This document shows positions 56,001-64,000 of a DNA stretch of 64,000 nucleotides, piece by piece. The notes beneath the pieces are model-generated. The model was given only the letters and a program-made list of their open reading frames with translations, was not told where the DNA came from and did no database searches. Source of the DNA: Epiperipatus broadwayi (Eukaryota > Onychophora > Udeonychophora > Euonychophora > Peripatidae); NCBI GenBank assembly GCA_028023455.1, contig JAQFVV010000205.1, positions 1,285,353 to 1,349,352 of the forward strand, given 5' to 3'. Within the stretch, counting starts at the first letter, position 1. Each line of letters starts with the position of its first letter. A program made the translations under genes and the position numbers.

Positions 56001-56600
56001 AATTTTATTCATTATTAATTTGACTAAAGTATTTGTAGTTGTTAATTTCTTTTAATTCATGATTATCAATCTTTCTTATTATTGTTTTTTTTTTTTTTTG
56101 AGAAAATCCATTGAGCATTAATAGTCTTTTAAGCATTTGTCTAATCCTATTTTTTTTTTTTTTTACTTTTATCTGATAATTCTTGAACCTTTTTCTGGTG
56201 TTTTGAAGCATTATTTTTCAATTCGTAATTATATATTTTATATTATTAACTCTTTTATATCATTTTACAAAACTCTAGATATTCAGTTTTTCTTAATGGA
56301 TCATTTTAAAACAATTTCAGTGTTTTTTTTATTCATATCATTATCTTGTCTCAGTAAAGAAATGAAAATTTCTGCTTTTTTGCATTGATTATATCTTTGT
56401 TTTCAATTTTTAATAATATTTCAACTATCTTCTGACTGATTTCATTAAACTCAGAACCATCTTCAATATTTATTAATATTTTAAAATGGTTGGTAAGGTC
56501 TAATTTAAATTCATTGAAGTGATTAAAACTCCCAACTGTCCATCTTTTATAATCGCTTCTAGCAATATCTCCAACTCAGCTCTATAATAGTAAAATCACA
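56001..56600 (-). pseudogene. LINE linker fragment (between endonuclease and RT)
   Basis: On the minus strand 56590 to 56400 reads RWTVGSFNHFNEFKLDLTNH, FKILINIEDGSEFNEIS and QKIVEILLKIENKDIINA. This resembles the helical linker of RTE/CR1-like LINEs (F..eL.NrF..L...e.......w). 56005-56211 adds a basic segment and NHELKEINNYKYFSQI, similar to the 'L..V..FKYLG..I' thumb block, so a deletion joins them. Confidence 0.5.
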
Positions 56601-56729
56601 AATATGGCTCCATATATTTGATCTTTTAATCTGATTATATAATATTTTGCGAAGTTGGCCTTTAACTTTTTTTTTTTGCTGAGAACACTACATATTCAAA
56701 TACTTCAAGCTTTAATCTTTTGTAACTCC

Positions 56730-58150
56730 AGGGTATCCTATTATCTTTTGTATTGTTTTGGAATGAGCTTTATTTCTTGAAATACTTCAACATTTTGTCT
56801 AATTATAACGACAGTAGCATTATCACAAACTTTCAGATTAACATTAAGTACTCAATATGGACCGATACTTTATCAAACTTTAAACATTCTGAAAAATTAT
56901 GTCTAATAGTGCCAAAATAGAAAAATCACTTAATTTTCTTATAAATCTGACATAGTTATCCCTAAAAGTTTGCAACTGAAATCTCTAATTCACTTTCAGC
57001 GAGCTGAAGAAATTATTCAGAGAAAAAGAGAAGTTCTATTAAGAGAAAGAATAAATGCTCAAAGATTTTTCAAGTCTTGAACTTTGTATTCCATTGGTAA
57101 TATCTAAATTGCATAAAAAAATTAAGAATCAAAAAAAGAAAGTAGCACAAATTATGCTGGAGAATAAAAAGAATACTTGAGAGACACTGAAAACTCAATT
57201 CAAACATTTTTTATGATTAAAAGAAAGGTATTAGATTTTTCAAAATAGATAAATATGTAATCTTTCTCAGTACTGACAAAGGCAATGCTATAGTTATAGT
57301 GAATACTACACTAATTACAATAACAACATGAGATTTCTTCACTGCAGGTTAATACAAAAATATTACAAAACATCCTATACCAGCTACAGAAACAAAGTTA
57401 CAAGTATACAAATTATTATTCATAAAAAAGTAAATGTTATATTTTAGCAAAAATTCCCATCTTTATGATCTAGCATCTAAAATCAATAAAGACCATATCC
57501 TGTTAAGATCCATTGTTCTAGAAGTTTATTTTGTCATAAATTATCTAGATTTATTCTTAAGGTTTCTAGTTCTTTGGCATAAAAGACACAGCTCTTTGTC
57601 AGGGGTTCCATATTGAAATAGTTAAGCATTGGTGTGGAAAACATTTATAAATGTACAATTGTCACAAATTTTCAGAGAAATACTTAGGTATTTTGTCTAA
57701 TTATAATTCCGCTATCATCTGCTATATCTTCTCATAGTGAAGTCTAATTCTTGTAATACTTTAATATCTTATCTAATTGTATCGACTGCCATATCTTCTT
57801 ACAGAGAATCATATTTCTTGACATATTTCAATACCGTTTAATTATAAATCTGATGTATTCTATTGTCTGCCATATTTTTTTGCAGTAAACCATTTTTGCT
57901 GAAATATCTCATAATATCTCTTTGTACTTATAATGTATTCTGTCATTTGTAATATCTTCTTGATGTGAATCTTACTCTTGAGAATACTTTCAACATCTTA
58001 TCTAATTTTATTTCTGATATATTTCATTGTGTGACATATCTTCTTAATGTTAGAAATATGTCAATGTCTTGTCCAATTGTAACTCCAAATTCCATTGTCT
58101 TCCATATCTTCTTGTAGTGAATCTTATTTCTGGAAATATTGCAACTTGTT
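56730..58150 (+). repeat. Degenerate minisatellite, unit ~75-85 bp
   Basis: Repeating pattern: TTTCTTGAAATACTTCAA, CATCTTATCTAATT, GTAACTC-like, CATTGTCTGCCATAT, CTTCTTGTAGTGAATC. One unit at 56770-56830 and at least six between 57665 and 58150. It is split by the PLE fragment at 57000-57640, which implies insertion into the array. Confidence 0.7.
57000..57640 (+). pseudogene. Second PLE fragment (N-terminal and RT start)
   Basis: Plus strand 57240-57320 reads KIDKYVIFLSTDKGNAIVIV, matching the PLE block 'I..ADKGN..V.'. 57434-57616 includes KINKDHILLRSIV, cf. 'KIHKxxxPLRPIVS', just before RT motif A. Frameshifts and stops. This is a different PLE family from 44.7 kb. Confidence 0.65.
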
Positions 58151-59545
58151 TAGTAAAGTCTATCATCTGTCATCTTTATAATAAAAGCAATAAATATTTT
58201 ATATTTTTAGAGTATTTTTGAGATAATTTAAAAATGTAAATGGGTTGTTCCAAGAAAATCACATTCTAGTTCATTATAAAATACTTTTTTTTACTAAATA
58301 AAAGTGTTTACTTGGAGACTGCTATTTGGCATAACTTTTCCCTTGCCCACCTGTGGCTTTCTGTAGCATTATTTATTTATTTTTTAAATAAAAATGTGAA
58401 CTAACATCGATTTATTAGTTTTAAAAAAAATCTGAAGGAGTTAGTATTTTCTGGTTATCTGGAACTTCAAAGTTAATTTAGTTCAGCCATAATGTGGACG
58501 ACTGCTAAGCTTTTTGATCTCAGGTTTCAAGAATTTTTGCAAGATTATTTCAAGAAGATTTTTGTTTATTAAACATGATTATTTTTACATAATAATGACA
58601 TAAGAATTATTTAAAAACATAACAATAAATGTTTTATACATTTATTTTTAAAAATGGAAATTAATAAATTCAGTCATAATATCTATAAAGTAAACTACAG
58701 CTGGTATGATTGCTACACTTTGTGAAAATGATCAATAATATCTTTACTAACATGATGATAGAAACTTTTGAGATATTTAAAAAATTATAAATCCAATTTT
58801 AAATTTTAGATCAGAATTTGATAGCTTTATGAGAGCTTCACTTTTATTCGTTTCCATTTTAAAAATAAATTTCAAGCAATAAAGACGTCTTAATTTTCTG
58901 ATGTCACTGGCATAATTGACTTTCCTTTATACTGTTTAATGAAATAAAATTATTGTTCTCATTCTGTAGTCGCTTTATTATGACGTTTTCAATATTTGCA
59001 AAGTTCTAATATGAATTTGTAAGATTTTTTTGTTTTTAAACTTATATTTCCAACAAGTTAAATTCAATTTATTGAATTTTTATATGGAATAAAGATTTTA
59101 TACTAAAACCAAAATGAGTACAAAAATTGTCACCAGGGAGAACAATACAAATGTCATTTGTCATTCCCTTCATTTGACTGATTTATTGAAATTATGAACA
59201 TGTCGATTGATATATTTTTGAAGGATTTTTAAATGAAAATCTATTATATGTTACTTTGATTATGAATCCACATTTACTTCCATATAATAAACTGGACACC
59301 TAATTTAATTGCAATGGGTATATCACTATGAAAAATGTATTTTATTTTTTAATTTAATAAATGCAACAACAGAATATTGAAGTCTGCATTACACTTCAAC
59401 ATCTAAATCTGCCTCTTTTCTTAAAATGATATATATAAATTAATTTACATTTTTCTAATTAATAATCACCTAACTTAAAATTTGCTTAAGATTTTTCTTT
59501 CATTATTAGTTAATATAAAGACTTATGTTTTTAGAACATTAATCA
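58151..59545. repeat. Non-coding; dispersed repeat copy 2 at 58560-59170
   Basis: 58560-59170 is the diverged partner of 39841-40590 without the SINE. The rest has nothing recognisable. Confidence 0.5.
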
Positions 59546-59701
59546 TATCATAGTCAAAATAAGAGCCATAGATCACATGACCCTATCTCTTAAGCTTGTA
59601 AGTTATAAACAGTGAGAATTGCCAATTACTCTACAAGCTTTATGATAAATGCTTAGCCAGAGCCAGCACTTAAAATATCTCTGTCAGGAACCCCTCCCCA
59701 A

Positions 59702-59744
59702 ACCCCTGACCATGGTTTCGTGCTTTGGCACTCCTCAGAGAGGT
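59702..59744 (-). ncRNA. Small hammerhead ribozyme (family B), best formed copy
   Basis: Minus strand: stem I ACCTCT with AGGGGT (six pairs), core CTGAGGA, stem II GTGC-CAAA-GCAC (four Watson-Crick pairs), GAAA, stem III segment ACCATGGT (perfect 8-nt palindrome), cleavage-site C at 59708. Compared with family A (CCTCA/TGGGG) the first stem I pair is U-A instead of A-U, a compensatory change. The stem III palindrome gives eight pairs in a dimer. Confidence 0.88.
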
Positions 59745-60134
59745 GTCAGGGTAGGTTCAGACACTAGATCTAAAAATACCAACCCAAAGCTAAGCACTTA
59801 GCTAAAAGTTATCTATTGAGTGGAAAATCTGAAATTTTCAGACATCTACATGTCTTCAAACCCAGCTATCCAACTCAAATAGCTATATGGGGCTGATAGA
59901 TCTTCAGCCATACCATATATTAGTAGTCATAGCAATATAAAATTGCATAAGACTTTTTGGCAGAGACTATAAATAGTCAAAATAAGAATCATAGATCAAT
60001 TCATAGATCACATGACCCTATCTCTTAAGCTTGTAAGTTATAAACAGTGAGGATTGCCAATTCCTCTACAAGCTTTATGATAAATGCTTAGCCAGAGCCA
60101 GCACTTAAAATATCTGTCAGGAACCCCTCCCCAA

Positions 60135-60220
60135 ACCCCTGACCATGGTTTCGTGCTTTGGCACTCAGAGGTGAGGAGTGCCAAAGCACGAAACCATGGT
60201 CAGGGGTTTGGGGAGGGGTT
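60135..60220. ncRNA. Palindromic, broken hammerhead pair at unit junction
   Basis: Minus-strand copy (60135-60172) has lost the core CTGAGGA by a 5-bp deletion. Plus-strand copy (about 60171-60215) reads GTGAGGA (C3 to G) and has no stem I 5' strand. Both keep GTGC-CAAA-GCAC and GAAACCATGGTC. The two copies face each other at the palindrome centre. Confidence 0.7.
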
Positions 60221-60303
60221 CCTGACAGAGATATTTTAAGTGCTGGCTCTGGCTAAGCATTTAACATAAAGCTTGTAGAGGAATTGGCAATCCTCACTGT
60301 TTA

Positions 60304-61600
60304 TTAATTATATCATGTTTGAATTTGTAAAGATAGTATAATCATTATCATACTTAATAGATCTAGAAGCAAAGAAGGTAGAATTCTTGTTTTTGATTTA
60401 ATTTGGTTCAAGCCAAAAACAATATCATTAATTCTATATTAGTATCTTATAGTTTATCTCACGAAACTGCCTGTAAAAATGAAAACTATGTCCTTATTCG
60501 ACATTAGTTTTAAAACACCTCACATTTTTCACTAGCATTAGTAATACTTCTCATTCCATCACACAAAAACCACATAATATGAGAAATATTTATTGAACAA
60601 TCATGCATATATCTGTTATGTAAAGGTATATATAATTCCTTTGCTTTCTAGCATATTTTTATATTTTCTTTCCAATGAAAACTTCATAATGCTTACTGAG
60701 TTTCCCAAATAACATTGAATCTATGATTGGAAAGAATATATTAACCAATATATTCAAATGTACTTTTGCAGTGGTGAATGGTAGTGATATTTATTGATAA
60801 TTATCTCCTTTTTCTAAATTTACTCATTAAATTAAGGGATGCAATTTCAGGTTGCATATATTCTCAGAATATTATAATAGATTTGAAACTAACATCATTA
60901 TATTTTAAAACATCTAGGTATCTCATCAAAATCTGCAACCTTTCTATTTTGTGATTACAAAGAGTTGTTTTACTCCCCTGTTCTGGATATCTTTGTTCAA
61001 ATCAAAATGAATACCTGGGATGACTATATCATTAAAAGTAGTGAAAATAGTCATCTTAATTTTTTTTACCATTAAAGTTGATCAAAATTATTTTTCTTTA
61101 GTTGTTTGAAATATCATTATTTTGTAAAAGAGTACTTAGGCTATTATTTTTTAGGTTAATGTTAATTTCAATGCATCAAAAACTTCTAAAGTTATAACTG
61201 TCAGCTAATGTCTATTTTTTTTTTACAGTTTTAATCCATCAATCTTCATTTTTAAGCTTCCATTTAAATAGATCAACTTTTGTTTACAAAGTACATTGGT
61301 TCTGTGAAGGAGAAAAAAATTGTTTCTTTTTATTTGAGTAACTATTAGAATCATCATTAGAGAAGCAGTTAGGTCTTCACAATATTTGATTTCAAAGTAT
61401 TTCGTAGATGATAGATGATATGAATCTATGGAATGTTGTATATATATAAAAAAAATAATTGAAGTTTTTAAAATTTAATAAAAATGTTATTGCATATATT
61501 TGTACACACACACACAATTTTATGTACAAACAGCTATAACATGTTTTTATTTAAAATAAAATTATTAATAGAAATAATTTATTTAATATCAGTAATATTA
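60304..61600. other. AT-rich DNA without recognised gene
   Basis: No coding motif. A CA run at 61505-61516. Confidence 0.4.
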
Positions 61601-61650
61601 TATATAGAGCTTGCAAAATAAGCTCTTAACAAGCTTTGAGAATATCCTCA

Positions 61651-61690
61651 ACCCCAGACCAGTTTCTGCTTGTGGCGTCGTCAGTGAGAC
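61651..61690 (-). ncRNA. Small hammerhead ribozyme (family B), core intact
   Basis: Minus strand: core CTGACGA, stem II CGC-CACAA-GCA (two pairs after an outer mismatch), GAAA, ACTGGT, cleavage-site C at 61657. Stem I GTCTCA with TGGGGT uses several G-U pairs. Confidence 0.72.
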
Positions 61691-61935
61691 GCCAGGATAT
61701 TTAGCATTAGATTAAAAATACTAGGACAAGCCAGCACTTTATCTAATGTATAACTATTGAGTAGAAAATCTGAAATTATCAAACATCCATGTCTTCCAAT
61801 CTAGCTATCTAACTCAAATAGCTATATGGGACTGAACTAAGTTCAGATACACCATATATTAATAGCTTTAGCAATATAAAATTGCTGGGCTGGCTTGTCC
61901 TAGTATTTTTAAACTAATGCTAAATATCCTGGCAA

Positions 61936-61973
61936 CTCACTGACGACGCCAGAAGCAGAAACCGGTCTGGGGT
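61936..61973 (+). ncRNA. Small hammerhead ribozyme (family B), core intact
   Basis: Core CTGACGA 61940-61946, stem II 61947-61957 (CGC..GCA, loop CAGAA), GAAA 61958-61961, ACCGGT palindrome 61961-61966, cleavage-site C 61967. Stem I is four pairs (CTCA-side). Same direction as 62311. Confidence 0.75.
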
Positions 61974-62310
61974 TGAGAATATTCTCAAAGTTGTTAAGAG
62001 CTTATTTTGCAAGCTTTATATATAACATTTGTAAATACAAGCTTTATTAAATTAGGTCATGTGACATCTGACTTGATTTTTTATCATTTTATTTTTTGCT
62101 ATTAAGGCTTTGGCGATTTTATATTGCTAAAGCTATTAATATATGATGTATCTGAACTTAGTTCAGTCCTATATGGCTATTTGAGTTAGATAGCTGGATT
62201 GGAAGACATATGGATGTCTGATAATTTCAGATTTTCTACTCAATAGTTATACATTAGTTAAAGTGCTGGGCTTGTCCTAGTATTTTTAATCTAATGCTAA
62301 ATATCCTGAC

Positions 62311-62349
62311 ACCTCACTGACGATGCCAAAGCAGAAACTGGTCTGGGGT
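62311..62349 (+). ncRNA. Compact 39-nt hammerhead ribozyme (family B), core intact
   Basis: Stem I ACCTCA with TGGGGT, six pairs. Core CTGACGA 62317-62323. Stem II TGC-CAAA-GCA, three perfect pairs. GAAA 62334-62337, ACTGGT 62337-62342, cleavage-site C 62343. Together with the copy at 61936 it brackets 376 bases on the plus strand. Confidence 0.85.
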
Positions 62350-62786
62350 TGAGGATATTCTCAAAGCTTGTTAAGATCTTATTTTGCAAGCTCTATATGT
62401 AACATTTGTAAATACAGCTTTATTAAATTAGGTCATGTGACATCTGACTTGATTTTTTTATCATATTGTCAATAATAGAAGATGTAATGTTTAATAATTG
62501 AATGAATGAATAAATAAAATTAATGTGTTATTTTAAAATACAATAGATAAGTATAACTTTAAAAATCTATTTTATTATATTGCCTAATTTTCTAAAAATG
62601 TTTGTAAAAAAATTATTTTCATTAAAATTTACTCATCAACTTTTTTTTATTAGCAACAAAAAATGGGAACAGGAGTTTATTGGCAATCCAAAACAAAATT
62701 TATCCAATACAATTCTAATGTTTTTATTGACTTTAAATTTTTTAATAAAATAAAAACAATTTAATAATAAAATTAAGAAAAATAAA

Positions 62787-62912
62787 CATCACATGACCAC
62801 CACTTCTTATGCTTGTGTATAACTGTTGTTAAAACAGGTCTGGCATCCATTGATTACTCTAGCTTGCTGTGTGTGGCAATATGTATAGTGAGTTTTGCCT
62901 GTTTTAACAAAA
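62787..62912. repeat. Family A repeat, outer ends only
   Basis: CACATGACCACCACTTCTTATGC..GTTAAAACAGG is joined directly to TCTGGCATCCATTGATTACT..GAGTTTTGCCTGTTTTAAC. The hammerhead and centre are deleted. Confirms the outer ends of family A. Confidence 0.75.
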
Positions 62913-63190
62913 ATTAAAAAGGCAGGAAAAACAAAAAACTAAACCCTCTGGTTTAATTTATAGTATAATTAATTACTGTAATATTAAAATTGAAAATAAG
63001 AAAATAGGATTAAAGATAAAAATTAAAACAACGAAGATTATTATGTTCAGTGAATTTTTTTAGTAGATAATAAAAATTTATAATCATAAATTAGAATATG
63101 GGTCGGTAATCTTTTAGTGATATTACGCTTAATTTATATTACAATGTTATTCCGCATGCCAACATGATTCTACCAATCTTATTATATTGT
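62913..63190. other. AT-rich DNA without recognised gene
   Basis: No repeat seen; precedes the candidate exon. Confidence 0.35.
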
Positions 63191-63200
63191 AACAGTCAGA

Positions 63201-63446
63201 AAACGTGTGACTCGTAAACATAATGCAGAATTCGACCACCACACAGAACAGCAGCACCATCGAGGTAGCGAAGCCACCCGTGGTACTGAGTTCGAACATA
63301 GTTTGTCGGTTCCACAATACAATCCACGAAACAACGCATCTGCTGCGACATTAGTAAATATTTCTTTAGGCACGGTGGTCAGGGATATGCAAGAGATTCA
63401 TGATTTTATTTTCGAGTTAGCCAATAATCAAACTAATATTAGTTAA
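63201..63446 (+). CDS. Candidate terminal coding exon of unknown host gene
   Basis: An open frame with balanced codons (CGT, GCC, ACC, GGC) and many CpGs, unlike the transposons. It reads KRVTRKHNAEFDHHTEQQHH, a polar probably disordered segment, then VPQYNPRNNASAATLVNISL and VRDMQEIHDFIFELANNQTN, ending in TAA at 63444. No ATG is usable at the start. Instead acceptors TAACAG (63194) or GTCAG (63200) precede it. AATAAA follows at 63495-63500. Not recognised. If spliced after GTCAG its phase fits the donor at 49356. The minus-strand frame here is taken as a shadow. Confidence 0.4.
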   Translation, partial: KRVTRKHNAEFDHHTEQQHHRGSEATRGTEFEHSLSVPQYNPRNNASAATLVNISLGTVVRDMQEIHDFIFELANNQTNIS

Positions 63447-63494
63447 ACATTCGTATTTATATAATCGAGGAAATATTATATAGAATGGGTATCG

Positions 63495-63500
63495 AATAAA
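63495..63500 (+). terminator. Putative polyadenylation signal
   Basis: AATAAA 49 bases after the stop of the candidate terminal exon. AATAAA is common in AT-rich DNA, so it supports the exon only in context. Confidence 0.35.
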
Positions 63501-64000
63501 TGAAACGTAACTGCAGACGTATAGTTTAAAATGATTTATTAACACATTTTAATAAGATCATTTACTAACAATATTTTATGGATTAAAAGCTTCAGTAGCG
63601 GGATTTGTGACATGATTATATTTTAAAGAATACATTTATTTATTTGTTTACAAAAGGAATTCATTTATTTGAAGGCGTAATCTAGCTACCTAAAATTCTC
63701 GAGTAAGTATTTCTAATGCATGCCTGGAGGGATTTATACCTTTGCAATGCAAGAGTCTAAAGTAAGATTTAAGAGTAGCGGCGGACATATATTTATTTAA
63801 TTAAAATATTTATTTTATGACTAAGGGCAAACATTTATTTGAGAGTGAATTATGAAGATAATGCAGAGGCGGAGTGATGTATAGAATAATAAAATTAAGT
63901 AAAGGAACACGTACGCTTTAGAAGGGCGATATGGAATGGCAGTATATCGAAACTGCAATGCCGTGAATGAGTTTATAAGAATGTCGGGCTGGTCTCTGCC
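63501..64000. other. CpG-containing flank, unassigned
   Basis: Less repeat-like and more CpG-rich than the rest of the window. No gene recognised up to the end. Confidence 0.35.

Larger units (their letters stand above)
59551..60303. repeat. Family B array: tandem units then inverted unit
   Basis: Unit 1 (59551-59973) and unit 2 (59974-60166) both start ATAGTCAAAATAAGA and are direct repeats. 60172-60303 is the inverse of 60041-60166, so a near-perfect palindrome centres at about 60169. The palindrome centre falls inside the hammerhead. The outer region (GGAAAATCTGAAATTTTCAG, CAAATAGCTATATGGGGCTG) matches 61.7-61.9 kb, showing one family. No protein. Confidence 0.85.
61603..62470. repeat. 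Family B array: inverted plus tandem units
   Basis: 61603-61888 is a unit on the minus strand, 61889-62095 a 5'-truncated unit on the plus strand, and 62096-62470 a full plus-strand unit (about 370 bp). Boundaries repeat: CTAAAGCTATTAATATATG, GCTATTTGAGTTAGATAGCT, AATCTAATGCTAAATATCCT, CTTATTTTGCAAGC, TAGGTCATGTGACATCTGAC. The arrangement equals the tandem plus inverted pLTR pattern of PLEs, without any RT. Confidence 0.85.

Noticed and set aside
63182-63373. 63-codon minus-strand frame
   Set aside because: Overlaps the plus-strand candidate exon, which has the better context (acceptor, stop, polyadenylation signal).
1-64000. CRISPR array or bacterial operons
   Set aside because: No regularly spaced short repeats with unique spacers, no ribosome-binding sites or long gene runs; the transposon content is animal-like.

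Overview
The window looks like intergenic or intronic DNA from an AT-rich invertebrate animal genome. It has no operons, no long intact genes and no prokaryotic features. It is packed with decayed retroelements: RTE-like and other LINEs, Gypsy LTR elements, Penelope-like elements (PLEs), tRNA-derived SINEs, a mariner remnant and several long foldback elements. The lineage cannot be fixed from sequence alone. An arthropod or another ecdysozoan or lophotrochozoan would fit.

Layout. 1.3-2.0 kb: RTE-like LINE tail. 2.5-4.8 kb: a LINE with a recognisable reverse transcriptase on the minus strand. 5.8-6.05 kb: palindromic repeat. 6.07-9.70 kb: a near-complete but internally deleted Gypsy element with two LTRs, primer-binding site, polypurine tract and a protease remnant. 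11.6-12.5 kb: direct repeats and a second LINE type. 13.7, 18.2, 21.5, 22.3, 31.0, 35.1 and 37.4 kb: copies of a palindromic repeat here called family A. 18.2-19.3 kb: mariner remnant carrying a family A insertion. 25.9-27.7 and 40.6-41.2 kb: more RTE-like LINE. 29.7-30.85 kb: Gypsy deletion derivative. 35.3-37.1 kb: long foldback. 44.1-55.8 kb: nested block with a PLE (4 kb, nearly readable RT plus GIY-YIG ORF) and a minus-strand Gypsy element with a triplicated nucleocapsid segment. 56-58 kb: LINE and PLE fragments and a minisatellite. 59.5-62.5 kb: family B tandem and inverted repeat units.

The main discovery is a set of small hammerhead ribozymes in families A and B. Each copy has the core CUGANGA, a 2-4 bp stem II, GAAA, a self-complementary stem III segment (ACUAGU, ACUGGU, ACCGGU or ACCAUGGU) ending in the cleavage-site UC, and a 4-6 bp stem I. 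Stem III is too short to fold within one molecule but is palindromic, so two ribozymes would pair as a dimer. This is the design already reported for small hammerheads linked to Penelope-like elements. Base changes between copies compensate in stems I, II and III. The host repeats encode no protein, are built as head-to-head palindromes plus tandem units, and one has a clear 14-bp target-site duplication. At 61.97-62.34 kb two ribozymes in the same direction bracket a 376-nt unit, as expected for a retrozyme-like, possibly circular RNA replicon.

Host coding sequence is scarce. Three CpG-containing, less AT-biased plus-strand patches (28.56, 49.27 and 63.19 kb) have splice signals, and the last has a stop and a polyadenylation signal. 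They could be exons of one gene with very long TE-filled introns, but this is unproven.
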